A stretch of DNA of 44,987 bases from Candidatus Phosphitivorax anaerolimi (GTDB lineage: Bacteria; Desulfobacterota; Desulfomonilia; UBA1062): assembly GCA_001896555.1 (NCBI GenBank), contig MPOS01000047.1, positions 1 through 44,987 of the forward strand. The letters are read 5' to 3'. The position numbers and the translations under genes are program-made. Position 1 is the first letter of the stretch. Every line of letters begins with the position of its first letter. The notes beneath the pieces are model-generated. The model was given only the letters and a program-made list of their open reading frames with translations. It was not told where the DNA came from and searched no databases. Below, in pieces: positions 9,545-18,942 of this stretch.

Positions 9545-10409
9545 GCATGCATTGACGTTTTTTTCCTGGCTGGCCGCGGGCATTGTCATGACGGCCGTCT
9601 TCATTTTGATCGGATACCTCCTCATAAAGGGCTTGCCCATCATGAGCCCCGCACTCTTTTTCGGAGATACCCCTTGGCGGGCCGCCGTCATGGGTATTGA
9701 GCCGGTCTTTGACGGCATCTACCCGGCTGTGGCCGGCACATTCATCCTCATCGCATGTTCGTCGTTCATTGCCATTCCCGTGGGCGTCTTCTGCGGAATC
9801 TATCTGGCGGAATATGCGCGCGGGCCGTTAAAAAACATCTTCAGCTTCATGGTGGACCTGCTTTCCGGCATGCCTTCCATCGTCATGGGCCTGTTCGGCT
9901 TTGCCCTGATACTCCTGATGCGCAGGACCCTGTACGCCCAAGCCAATACTTCGATTCTGCTCTCATCGGCATGCATCGCCCTGCTCATCCTGCCGTACTT
10001 GATCCGCATGACTCAGGTCGCCCTGGAGAGTCTGCCTGAGAGCACCCGGCTATTGGGGCCGTCGCTGGGGTATACACGCTGGCAGAATATTTGGCATGTT
10101 TTATTGCCCGCATCGAGCACCGCGACTTTCAGCGGCATCATCCTGTCCATCGGCCGGGCCGCTGAAGACACCGCCGTCATTATGCTTACCGGTGTTGTCG
10201 CCAATGCAGGCATTCCCAGGGCATTGTCAGATAAATTTGAGGCCCTGCCATTCAGCATTTTTTACCTGACGGCAGAGCATAGAGACGAGCTGGAACTGCA
10301 ACGTGCTTTCGGAAGCGCGCTGGTGCTCCTGACCCTGACCGCCACGCTTTTTCTCATTTCCTATTGCATTCAGAGAAGATTCAAACGTCGTTGGGAGCTT
10401 GGAGAGTGA
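9528..10409 (+). CDS. pstA: Phosphate ABC transporter permease PstA
   Basis: The second membrane subunit of the phosphate transporter, 293 residues with about six membrane segments. It has GMPSIVMGLFGFALIL and the coupling loop LESLPESTRLLGPSLGYTRWQNIWHV followed by GRAAEDTAVIMLTGV. Both fit PstA. It pairs with PstC to form the pore and docks PstB. The start overlaps the end of pstC. The stop at 10407-10409 is two bases before the pstB ATG. Confidence 0.92.
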   Translation: MNVRPEHALTFFSWLAAGIVMTAVFILIGYLLIKGLPIMSPALFFGDTPWRAAVMGIEPVFDGIYPAVAGTFILIACSSFIAIPVGVFCGIYLAEYARGPLKNIFSFMVDLLSGMPSIVMGLFGFALILLMRRTLYAQANTSILLSSACIALLILPYLIRMTQVALESLPESTRLLGPSLGYTRWQNIWHVLLPASSTATFSGIILSIGRAAEDTAVIMLTGVVANAGIPRALSDKFEALPFSIFYLTAEHRDELELQRAFGSALVLLTLTATLFLISYCIQRRFKRRWELGE

Positions 10410-10411
10410 AC

Positions 10412-11167
10412 ATGCAGACACCAGTCATATCCATGGCAAACTTAAGCGTTGCTTTTTTCGGCAGGACAGTCCTGAACGGCATAGATTTGGAGATACCCGG
10501 CAACTCGATCACCATAATCATCGGTCCGTCGGGTTCAGGTAAGACCACGCTGCTCAGGGCCGTAAACCGGCTCAACGAGGAATTTGCCGGCTGCTCCAGT
10601 TCAGGGACCATATGGATCGAAGTCTCGGGGACGATGGCGGACATTTATGCCGACCTGCACCTGAGCAAGCTCAGGCGCGTGGCCGGCATGGTGTTCCAGT
10701 CGCCCAACGTGTTCCCTTTATCCATTCGGAAAAACCTGCTCGCCCCCCTCAAGGTCATGCATTCACTCAGCCGCTCTCAGCGGCATGAACGCATGGAACA
10801 GGCACTTAAGGAAGCCGAACTCTGGGATGAGGTTCGCGATCGGCTGGATGATAGTGCGCTGACACTCTCGGGCGGGCAGCAGCAACGCCTGTGCCTTGCA
10901 AGGGCGCTTGCGCTCTCGCCAAGGATATTGCTGCTTGATGAACCCACCGCATCCCTTGATGTGCGCTCAGCGGCCAAGATTGAAGAATTGCTAATGAAGC
11001 TCAAGGAGCGCTACACCATCCTGGCCGTATCCCACAGCATCCGGCAGGTGAAGCACATCGCGGACAGGGCCGTCATCCTCTCCGCCGGGCAGATGATAAA
11101 AACGCTCGAACGCAGAGAGCTTGAAACCCCGGGTCTGCTGGAAGGGCTCGTGGATGAGATCTTCTGA
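10412..11167 (+). CDS. pstB: Phosphate ABC transporter ATPase PstB
   Basis: A cytoplasmic ATPase of 251 residues that powers phosphate import. The Walker A motif GPSGSGKTT is near residue 35, the Q-loop region is FQSPNVFPLSIRKN, the signature is LSGGQQQRLCLARAL and Walker B is RILLLDEPTASLD. The H-loop is VSHSIRQ. The frame could begin at 10364, but ATG 10412 has GGAG just upstream and gives the normal N-terminus. The set ends here without phoU or a phoBR pair, so phosphate signalling partners must lie elsewhere if present. Confidence 0.93.
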   Translation: MQTPVISMANLSVAFFGRTVLNGIDLEIPGNSITIIIGPSGSGKTTLLRAVNRLNEEFAGCSSSGTIWIEVSGTMADIYADLHLSKLRRVAGMVFQSPNVFPLSIRKNLLAPLKVMHSLSRSQRHERMEQALKEAELWDEVRDRLDDSALTLSGGQQQRLCLARALALSPRILLLDEPTASLDVRSAAKIEELLMKLKERYTILAVSHSIRQVKHIADRAVILSAGQMIKTLERRELETPGLLEGLVDEIF

Positions 11168-11467
11168 ATGAACAGTGATCAACCCTCTCCAAGATTCCAG
11201 CAATCCAATTCCACATCCTGTACCGGATATCCGAACGGTTCCGGAAATGCCGTGAGCATGCCGTTTGAGCCCCGGTCACATCCCATGTTGCGTCTTCCGT
11301 GCATCCAAACTTTTCTATGAAACCTGCATTGAGAGCGCAGCCATGAGAGCGAATGATCTCCATTTGCTGCGCCTTGGGTTTGCTGGCCGCAACCCTTTGC
11401 AATGTCGACAAATATTCGATTTGATTTCTATCACTGTGTCACCGATATAACGGTAAAAGCATGTAAA

Positions 11468-11485
11468 ATAATATGATCATATTAT
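11468..11485. promoter_or_regulatory. 18-bp perfect palindrome upstream of the chemoreceptor gene
   Basis: ATAATATGATCATATTAT is perfectly symmetrical and lies 40 bases before the chemoreceptor start, within the promoter region. A dimeric repressor site is plausible. The rest of the 358-base gap (11168-11525) shows no supportable gene and no strong terminator after pstB. Confidence 0.4.
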
Positions 11486-11525
11486 ATGACAAAATGAATA
11501 TTCTATCGGAAAAGGAAGGTTGCTC

Positions 11526-13169
11526 ATGAAGGAGTATACGAAGGAGTTTTTCCTGCGTCCATTCCTGTTTCAGGAAGGGATCACGTATCTCGTGCTGGTG
11601 CCTACGGTCGTCATGTTTTTCCTCCCCATTTCCCAAGGGTTCAGGGAACATTTTCTCGAAGGAATCACCCTGGTTTTCCTCCAGACCGTGATCTCGGTGG
11701 CACTGGGGGCGTTGGTCAAATATCGCCTGGTGAGTCCTGCAGTCAGGGTGATGGAAGACAGAGAATCCGATGAGCGCGAGGCAAGATATGCCCTGCGCTG
11801 TGCCTCGATCCTGCCCTTTGCAGAGGCGGCCCTCATATTCATCAGGTGGGCGGGTATCGCATGGCTGTCCGTGGTGGTGACGCTCTACATGAAAGGCTAC
11901 CTGCCGTTCAATCTCCTCATCTTCGGGGGCAATATCCTGGGCATGACCGGACTGTCCGGGATGGCGCTCTACTACCTGATGGCCGAGAACAGCCTTGCGC
12001 CCTTCTACCAGGAGTGCAGCAGAAGGGGAATACTGGCCGACGGCACGGGTTATCTGAGAATCAGCCTCAACCAGAAGCTCTTTGCCATCATTCTCCTCAT
12101 CGCAATCCCTCCCATCGGTGATCTGATCGGCACCATCTACCTCTCGATATTCACCGGCGTGTCGCTCTCCGCCATTCAGATGAGCTTCCCTCTCATCTTC
12201 CTTCAAACCATCATCATGACCTTCCTCAATGGGTATCTGCTCATGAAGGGGGTCACCGTATCCATTGGCGGCATGTCCCGCATGCTCAAGGACATGGCGA
12301 AAGGCAGAGGCGATCTCACGAAACGGCTTGAGGTAGGGGGCATCGACGAGGTCGGCCAGCTCGCCCACTGGTTCAACGAGTTCATGAATAATCTCGAAGA
12401 GATCATACAGCATGTCACACACATCTCTCTCCAGCTCCACCAGTCCATCGAGCACGTGAGCTCGGGCGCTCAAGGCCTGTCTCAGGCGACCCAGGAACAA
12501 TCGGCGTCCATCGAGGAGATATCGGCATCGATGGGAGAGATGAACGGATCGATTCAGCACAATACCCAGGTGGTGAACAAGGGGAGGGAAACCTCACAGA
12601 TCATCACCGGGCTCGTCAATAAGAACAGAGAGGTGTTTTCCCGGCTGATGGATGCCACCCGGGATATTTCCAAAGATTCCCAAAAGATCGGGGATATCGT
12701 GGTGACGGTCAATGAGGTGGCCTTCCAGACGAACCTCCTGGCCCTCAATGCATCGGTGGAGGCCGCCCGGGCGGGCGAGCACGGGAGAGGGTTTGCTGTG
12801 GTTGCAGGCGAGGTCCGGGCCCTCGCCCAACGCTCGGCCGATGCTGCCAGAGAGATCAAAAACCTCATCGATGGAACCGTGGCCCGTATCAAAACCGGTG
12901 ACGAATTCATGAAAAAAACAGCCGAGTCTCTCGAAGAGCTCATGTCGCGCTTCGATTCCTTTTTCGAGATGATTGAAGAGATTACTACGGCAAGCATTGA
13001 GCAGAGCCGGAACATGAAGGAACTCTCCTCAGCCATCAGCCAGATAGACATATCCACCCAGAACAACGCCACAACGGTTGAAGAGCTTGCCAGCACCCTT
13101 GACAGTCTCAGGGCGGACGCCGAAGTGCTCTCCGCCGATGTGAAGAAGTTCAGGACCTCGGGTATGTGA
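11526..13169 (+). CDS. Methyl-accepting chemotaxis protein with membrane-embedded sensor
   Basis: A chemoreceptor of 547 residues. Start ATG 11526 follows GGAAGG by 6 nt; an in-frame TTG at 11520 is too close to the ribosome site. The N-terminal 250 residues hold about six hydrophobic segments (such as [24 protein letters not shown] and [22 protein letters not shown]). There is no sizeable periplasmic ligand domain, so it probably senses through the membrane. A HAMP-like segment follows ([26 protein letters not shown]). Then comes the long coiled-coil signalling hairpin with the conserved tip around [21 protein letters not shown] and [18 protein letters not shown]. It would pass signals to a CheA/CheW system not present here. 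The signal sensed is unknown. Confidence 0.9.
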   Translation: MKEYTKEFFLRPFLFQEGITYLVLVPTVVMFFLPISQGFREHFLEGITLVFLQTVISVALGALVKYRLVSPAVRVMEDRESDEREARYALRCASILPFAEAALIFIRWAGIAWLSVVVTLYMKGYLPFNLLIFGGNILGMTGLSGMALYYLMAENSLAPFYQECSRRGILADGTGYLRISLNQKLFAIILLIAIPPIGDLIGTIYLSIFTGVSLSAIQMSFPLIFLQTIIMTFLNGYLLMKGVTVSIGGMSRMLKDMAKGRGDLTKRLEVGGIDEVGQLAHWFNEFMNNLEEIIQHVTHISLQLHQSIEHVSSGAQGLSQATQEQSASIEEISASMGEMNGSIQHNTQVVNKGRETSQIITGLVNKNREVFSRLMDATRDISKDSQKIGDIVVTVNEVAFQTNLLALNASVEAARAGEHGRGFAVVAGEVRALAQRSADAAREIKNLIDGTVARIKTGDEFMKKTAESLEELMSRFDSFFEMIEEITTASIEQSRNMKELSSAISQIDISTQNNATTVEELASTLDSLRADAEVLSADVKKFRTSGM

Positions 13170-13232
13170 TTTTTTGGTTTGCGCATCAAAAAACAGCCGA
13201 CCAATCGTTTTCAGGCAGTGACCAGTTTTTTC

Positions 13233-13257
13233 ACCCTCCCAATGGAGAAGGGTTTTT
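13233..13257 (+). terminator. Possible terminator after the chemoreceptor gene
   Basis: ACC-CTCC / GGAG-aag-GGT (13233-13252) has a CAAT loop, a 3-nt bulge and a following TTTTT (13253-13257). It lies between convergent genes. The stem is short, so confidence is modest. Confidence 0.4.
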
Positions 13258-13339
13258 CGATCATGGGCATGAAACCATTCGGGTCGATATGCCGGCAGAG
13301 AGATCGGGATAGAGCATTCCGGGCTGGAAGAACCGGGCT

Positions 13340-14119
13340 TCAGACCACGTCGCGCACCGGAATGTGAGCGCCTTTGAGAAAGGCCTTGATGCCTGGGATC
13401 GTGTAGCGGCCGAAGTGCACCATGGAGGCGATGAGTGCGGCGTCGGCATCGGCTCTGAGAAACACGTCGCGCAGATGCTCGGGTGTGCCTGCCCCGCCTG
13501 AGGCGATGACCGGGATACCGACGCTGCGCGAGATCATGCCGGTGAGTTCGAGCTCATAGCCATCGCTGGTGCCGTCGGCGTCGATGGAGTTCAGGCAGAT
13601 CTCTCCCGCCCCCAGGTCCTGGGCCTTCCTGGCCCACTGCAGGGCATCCATGCCCGTGAAGGTCCTGCCGCCGTTGATCACCACCTCATAGCCCGAGTGT
13701 ATGGAGGCTGAGACCGGGACCTTTTTGGCGTCCATCCCGAGCACGATGCACTGGCTCCCAAAATGGCGGGCGCCCAGGGAAATGATGTCAGGGTTGTGCA
13801 CCGCGGCCGAGTTCACGCTGATCTTTTCAGCCCCGGCATCGAGGGCCCGGTACATATCGTCGATGGTCCGGATGCCGCCTCCCACGGAAAAGGGGATAAA
13901 GATCTCGCGGGCCACACGGTCGACCACGTCGATCATGATATCCCGCCCCTCGTGGGAGGCCGTGATGTCGTAGAAGACGAGCTCGTCCACACCCTGTTCG
14001 TAGTATTCCCTGGCCATGGCCACCGGGTCGCCGATGTCCACGTTGCCCTGAAACCTGACCCCCTTGGTGGTCTTCCCGTCTCTCACATCGAGGCACACGA
14101 TGATTCTCTTGCTCAGCAT
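13340..14119 (-). CDS. hisF: Imidazole glycerol phosphate synthase cyclase subunit HisF
   Basis: A TIM-barrel cyclase of 259 residues that converts PRFAR plus ammonia into imidazole glycerol phosphate and AICAR in histidine synthesis. The ammonia normally comes from the glutaminase HisH. The catalytic pair D11 (IVCLDVRDG) and D130 (VLGMDAKK) falls at exactly the family positions. The phosphate-binding SVGGGIRT and the late [12 protein letters not shown] motifs are present. The start at 14119 is chosen because GAGGAG lies 9 nt upstream and the protein then opens [11 protein letters not shown]; the frame extends further to 14161. It is the last gene of the amt-glnB-glnD run, 82 bases after glnD. 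No other his gene is here, so HisH is encoded elsewhere. Confidence 0.95.
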   Translation of the reverse strand: MLSKRIIVCLDVRDGKTTKGVRFQGNVDIGDPVAMAREYYEQGVDELVFYDITASHEGRDIMIDVVDRVAREIFIPFSVGGGIRTIDDMYRALDAGAEKISVNSAAVHNPDIISLGARHFGSQCIVLGMDAKKVPVSASIHSGYEVVINGGRTFTGMDALQWARKAQDLGAGEICLNSIDADGTSDGYELELTGMISRSVGIPVIASGGAGTPEHLRDVFLRADADAALIASMVHFGRYTIPGIKAFLKGAHIPVRDVV

Positions 14120-14201
14120 CCCTGCATACTCCTCATAGTATGGCGGCGCAGAATCGCCCACCCTCTATATCCTGTTTTCACAATCTTTGTGAAGCAGTGA
14201 A

Positions 14202-16787
14202 TCACGGCATGCCGATCATCCTGCCGATCGGCTGGAGAACCACATGCCGCAGGCTTCTTTCCCGGAGTTTTTCCCCGTTCGCGTCCGTCACGTAAAACAC
14301 CCCGGACAAGAGATCTGACTTGCGGGTGAGAAACGCCCGGTGAATATCGAGACCCGAAGAGGTGATGGCGCGGGAAATATCGTAGACCAACCCGGCCCGC
14401 CGGCGGGCCTGTACGTCGATAATGGTGAAAAAGTCAGAGCCCTCGTTGTCGACAGCAAGGGATACAGCCTCGCCAGAGCTGGCGGAGTCGAGACCGGGTC
14501 CGGTCAGGAGCGGAGTGATCTTTCTGATCCGGTCTTCCAGATCGAGCTTCCCTTCGATGACATCGGCGAACTGCCGCACGATGCCATTCCATTCCCACCA
14601 GTCGGGCCATGGGGGAGTGACCGTGAACGTGTCAGCCACGGTGCCGTCATACCAGGTGAAGATCCGTGCAGAGACGATCTCCAGGCGGTTGACGGCGAGG
14701 AGGCCTGCAAGTATTGAGAAAAGCCCGGGACAATCGCGTGCAATGAAGGTGACGATAATGTGGTCTCTTCGGCGGGCCGCATCCACGTGCAGGTCGCCGT
14801 TTCCAGCGAGTGCGGAGCTCAGAGCCAGATGACGCCTGACATCACGGACATCGTTCTTGAGGATGTACTCTTGGGGCAGAGCCCAGAGCCGGCCCGAGAT
14901 CCTGCCGTCGCCTTCTGCCGCCTTGATGAGCCTGCGCCACTTCTCATCGAGGCGCATGGCGTTTTCAGGGTCTCTGAAGATGCCGTTTTCCAGCACGCCC
15001 AGCGTCCGTACATAGAGCTCCCGGACGAGAGACGCCTTCCATTCACTCCACGCCTCCGGTCCGGTCGCCCTGGAGTCTGCTATGGTCAGGAGATAGAGCA
15101 TGGAAAGTCTTTGGGGAGTAGCGGCCAGCCGGGCCAGACCGTCGATCACCTTTTCTTCGCATAGGTCGCGTCGAAGAGCGATGTCGGGCATGACGAGATG
15201 GTTCCTGATAAGAAAGGCGGCAAGCTCGGACCTGTCCCGGTCGAACCCGAACCTGCCGGCAATGGATCCGACGATCTCAGCGCCCGATTCGGTGTGGGGA
15301 CGGGCCGATCCTTTGCCGATGTCGTGGAAGAGTGCACTGAAATACAGGGCCTCGGGATCGGAGACGAGGGCAAAGGCAGCCCTTTCTTCGGCTATCAGAT
15401 CGTGCAGTGCACATACGGTGTGGATGCTGTGCATATCCACGGTGCGGGAGTGGTATGCATCGAAGATGGTTCTCCCGCGGATTGCGCTGAATTCCGGGAC
15501 GAGTTGCTCCAGAACCCCGGTATCGAGCAGCGAGATCAGGGCGTGCTCCAATCCCGGGATCTGGAGCAGGCGAAGCAGCTCGGTACATCCCGCCGAGCTC
15601 ACTCGCAGAGATGTGTCATAAGGGACGAGGTCCTTTATCTGCGCACGCGCCTGGGGAGTCAGATTCAGACCCTCACGAGCCATCTTCAGGAAGGCGGACA
15701 TGACGAGGAGAGGACGGCCCTTCAGCTCTTCCGGGCGGGAGAACGACAGCAGGCCCGAGTGGATGATAAACGGGCCGTCGTGTTTCGTCCTGGCCGGGAA
15801 CAGGGTCAGGCTCCGAGGCCGGTTCAGATAACGGAGCAGGGCATCGAGAGCCGTATGCACCGCTGCCGCCTTGAGATGAAAATCCCGCAGAAACACCTCA
15901 ACGGCGCTCTCGTCTCCATGGGAGACATACCCCATTTCCCGGGCGAGCTCATCTTGATGCTCCAGGTGTATCCGGTCGGTCTTCCTGCCGGTGATCTCAT
16001 GAAGGATGAATCGGGTCTTCAGCATGAAGTCCGCCGTACGAGACAGCTCCCTGCACTCGGTGCGGCCGATGAGAGAGACAAGCCCGCATCGCCCGGCTTT
16101 CAGGATCTTTTCCAGCCAGGCAATGCTCTGAAGGTCTCTCAGGCATCCCCTTCCTTCTTTGACATGCGGTTCGTGGAAGCAGGTGGTATCATCGAACCTT
16201 TCATGCCGTTTGCGGGTATGGAACGCAAGAGCGGAGACGAATCGCCCGACATCGTTGAGATAACGATCTGCAGCGAGTGTAACGATGAATGTGCGGAATA
16301 TCCGTTCCGATCCACAGATATGCCGGGCATCGAGGAGCGAGGTGTGGAGAAAAAAGTCGCCCCGGGCGTCATGAAGAGCCTCTTTGAGGGATCTTACGCT
16401 GTAGCTGATGGTGAGGCCGGCGTCCCACATCGGGTAGAGAATCTCTTTGAGGTTGCTCTCTACCTGGTGAGAAGAGGTTTTCTTCTCGAGGAGAAACAGG
16501 ATGTCGATGTCGGAGAACGGGCAGAGTTCCCGCCTGCCGTAGCTTCCCAGGGCAACGATACTCCACCCGCCTCCTGTTGCGAATTCACCGGAGTCGAAGA
16601 TCTTGCGGATAATGCCGTCCGTACGGGAGGTCAGCTCGCGGGCGAGAGCGAATCCGCTCACGGGAATGCCCCGCATCTCATCCACGAGACCGGGCACCCT
16701 GGACCCCGTTGCAAAAGAATTCCTGGGCATCTCCACCGGCTCGCCGCCACTTCCTTTTTCCGGCATATCACTCATGCGGCCGTTCAT
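14202..16787 (-). CDS. glnD: [Protein-PII] uridylyltransferase / uridylyl-removing enzyme GlnD
   Basis: The glutamine sensor that uridylylates PII when glutamine is low and deuridylylates it when glutamine is high. It has 861 residues, normal for the family. The nucleotidyltransferase motif GSYGRREL is at 81-88, with metal-binding D93 and D95 (FSDIDILFL). The HD hydrolase motif FHDIGKG is near 487-493. Two ACT domains follow at about 676-750 and 786-860, the usual glutamine-binding pair. AAGGAAGGG lies directly before the ATG. The second ATG, four codons on, is an alternative. Its substrate glnB lies 113 bases upstream in the same direction, which makes the functional link clear. Confidence 0.96.
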   Translation of the reverse strand: MNGRMSDMPEKGSGGEPVEMPRNSFATGSRVPGLVDEMRGIPVSGFALARELTSRTDGIIRKIFDSGEFATGGGWSIVALGSYGRRELCPFSDIDILFLLEKKTSSHQVESNLKEILYPMWDAGLTISYSVRSLKEALHDARGDFFLHTSLLDARHICGSERIFRTFIVTLAADRYLNDVGRFVSALAFHTRKRHERFDDTTCFHEPHVKEGRGCLRDLQSIAWLEKILKAGRCGLVSLIGRTECRELSRTADFMLKTRFILHEITGRKTDRIHLEHQDELAREMGYVSHGDESAVEVFLRDFHLKAAAVHTALDALLRYLNRPRSLTLFPARTKHDGPFIIHSGLLSFSRPEELKGRPLLVMSAFLKMAREGLNLTPQARAQIKDLVPYDTSLRVSSAGCTELLRLLQIPGLEHALISLLDTGVLEQLVPEFSAIRGRTIFDAYHSRTVDMHSIHTVCALHDLIAEERAAFALVSDPEALYFSALFHDIGKGSARPHTESGAEIVGSIAGRFGFDRDRSELAAFLIRNHLVMPDIALRRDLCEEKVIDGLARLAATPQRLSMLYLLTIADSRATGPEAWSEWKASLVRELYVRTLGVLENGIFRDPENAMRLDEKWRRLIKAAEGDGRISGRLWALPQEYILKNDVRDVRRHLALSSALAGNGDLHVDAARRRDHIIVTFIARDCPGLFSILAGLLAVNRLEIVSARIFTWYDGTVADTFTVTPPWPDWWEWNGIVRQFADVIEGKLDLEDRIRKITPLLTGPGLDSASSGEAVSLAVDNEGSDFFTIIDVQARRRAGLVYDISRAITSSGLDIHRAFLTRKSDLLSGVFYVTDANGEKLRERSLRHVVLQPIGRMIGMP

Positions 16788-16900
16788 CCCTTCCTTTCTG
16801 TCCGCCTTCCCGACACTCCGGTTACAGGCGGCCTCGAGTACAGTGATCCCCTACACAGCCGGTCGATCGAACCATATGATGGCTGTTCATCACTGAGCTC

Positions 16901-17303
<403 letters not shown>

Positions 17304-17335
17304 AGAATCCTTTCATTTTTTACGACCTCCCATGC

Positions 17336-18541
17336 TCAGCGGATGGCGTATCCGGTTTCGTTGTGCTGGCTCACATCCAGGCCCTGGATCTCATCCTCTT
17401 CGCTCACGCGTAATCCCACCGTATATTTCAGGGCCAGAAGAATGACTGTGGTGACGATGGCGGAGTAGACGATTGCGCTCGATGCGCCAATGATCTGGAC
17501 GACGAACTGGCGTGCGTTTCCGAAGAACAGGCCGGTGGCCCCCACCGACGCGAACAGACCGGTCGCCAGAGCACCCCAGAGGCCCCCGATGCCGTGAACC
17601 GCCACCACATCGAGTGAATCGTCGTAGCCTAAACGCTCTTTGAGCAGTACAGCGAGATAGCACAGTATCCCCGCAGTAAAACCGATCACGACCGCCGAGA
17701 CCGGGCCCACGAACCCTGCGGCGGGAGTGATGGCCACGAGGCCGGCCACTGCTCCTGAAACAGCACCCAGGGTGGTTGGCTTGTCCCTGGCGATCTTCTC
17801 GGCCAGGATCCACGAAAGAGCAGCCGCGCCCGTGGCAGCCTGCGTTGTGAAGAACGCCAGGGTAGCAATCTCGTTGGCTCCCAGGGCGCTTCCGGCGTTG
17901 AAGCCGAACCAGCCGAACCACAGAAGCGATGCTCCAAGCACGGTGAGCGGCAGGTTGTGGGGATAGATGGGCTGGGCTTTATAGCCCTTCCTCCTTCCGA
18001 TGATGAGGGCTGCTATCAGTGCGGCTGTGCCTGAGTTGATGTGAATGACCGTTCCACCGGCAAAGTCGAGCGCTCCCAGCCTGCCCAGCCAACCGCCGCC
18101 CCAGACCCAGTGACACACCGGAAGATACACGAACGTGCTCCAGAGGACGACAAAAAGAATGAACCCGGAGAACTTCATCCGTTCAGCAAAGGCGCCGGTT
18201 ATCAATGCCGGGGTGATGATGGCGAACATGAGCTGGAAGGCTGCGAAGAGCAGGTGGGGTATGGTGTCTGAATACGGCCCGGCATCGGTCCCTACACCCT
18301 TGAGGCCGAACCATTGAAAGGTCCCGATGACGCCTCCCGCATCTCCGCCGAAGGCCAGGCTGTAGCCATAGACAATCCAGAGGACGGATATCAGGCCCAG
18401 GCAGACGAAGCTCTGCATCATGGTGCCCAATACGTTCTTCGAGCGTACGAGGCCTCCGTAGAACAGGGCAAGTCCCGGAGTCATGAGCATGACCAGTGCT
18501 GTTGCAACGAGCATCCAAGCGGTATCACCTGAAGAAATCAT
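17336..18541 (-). CDS. amt: Ammonium transporter Amt
   Basis: An inner membrane ammonium channel of 401 residues with about eleven membrane segments. The family signature is clear: PGLALFYGGLVRSKN near the N-terminus, the first pore histidine in GGTVIHINSG and the second in VVAVHGIGGLWG. The C-terminal tail (LRVSEEDEIQGLDVSQHNETGY) is the part that normally contacts GlnK. It heads a unit with glnB, glnD and hisF. It lies behind a good sigma-54 promoter, as expected for a gene switched on in nitrogen limitation. It is divergent from the NifA-like activator. Confidence 0.96.
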   Translation of the reverse strand: MISSGDTAWMLVATALVMLMTPGLALFYGGLVRSKNVLGTMMQSFVCLGLISVLWIVYGYSLAFGGDAGGVIGTFQWFGLKGVGTDAGPYSDTIPHLLFAAFQLMFAIITPALITGAFAERMKFSGFILFVVLWSTFVYLPVCHWVWGGGWLGRLGALDFAGGTVIHINSGTAALIAALIIGRRKGYKAQPIYPHNLPLTVLGASLLWFGWFGFNAGSALGANEIATLAFFTTQAATGAAALSWILAEKIARDKPTTLGAVSGAVAGLVAITPAAGFVGPVSAVVIGFTAGILCYLAVLLKERLGYDDSLDVVAVHGIGGLWGALATGLFASVGATGLFFGNARQFVVQIIGASSAIVYSAIVTTVILLALKYTVGLRVSEEDEIQGLDVSQHNETGYAIR

Positions 18542-18587
18542 ATGCAGGGTCTCCTTTCATCACAAAACGTATGCTTGATCAGGCTGA

Positions 18588-18601
18588 GCAAAGGAGGTGC
18601 C
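18588..18601 (-). promoter_or_regulatory. Sigma-54 promoter of amt-glnB-glnD
   Basis: On the minus strand the sequence is GGCAC-CTCCT-TTGC, with GG (-24) and GC (-12) exactly 10 bases apart. The predicted transcript starts near 18576, about 35 bases before the amt ATG. A sigma-54 activator gene lies divergently upstream. Confidence 0.8.
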
Positions 18602-18611
18602 TGCCCTTCAT

Positions 18612-18685
18612 AAGATTATAACCTTACGATATTCTTGATATAATCTTGTCGGCAGAAAAAATTAAACGGCACAATATTGTACAAT
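18612..18685. promoter_or_regulatory. Dyad elements in the amt / nifA-like divergent region
   Basis: Three dyads sit here. AAGATTATA (18612-18620) is inverted at 18639-18647. ACAATATTGT (18671-18680) overlaps ATTGTACAAT (18676-18685), both perfect palindromes. They are close upstream of the amt sigma-54 promoter and could be activator or repressor sites. I found no canonical NifA site (TGT-N10-ACA) in 18600-18942. Confidence 0.35.
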
Positions 18686-18942
18686 GAAGATAATCGGGCT
18701 AAATATTGTTGAATAAGTATTAAGATGTTCCAATCATGAGTCAAGTTGTGATACGGGAAAACTTCATGAAAACGGCACGAATCGTCTCGGACGTGGTGAA
18801 GCAGAAGGTGATGTGTTTTTTCGAAGCGCATGCAAATTGAGCGGCACTGATTATTCTTAAGAGCGGAAAAAATGAATTCCGAAAGAGAAGAACCCATGGA
18901 TTATGAGATGAAAGGACACGCAGGCGATAGAGGACAAATCAT

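Noticed and set aside
18600-18942. NifA enhancer sites TGT-N10-ACA.
   Set aside because: Every TGT in the region was checked and none is followed by ACA at the right distance.
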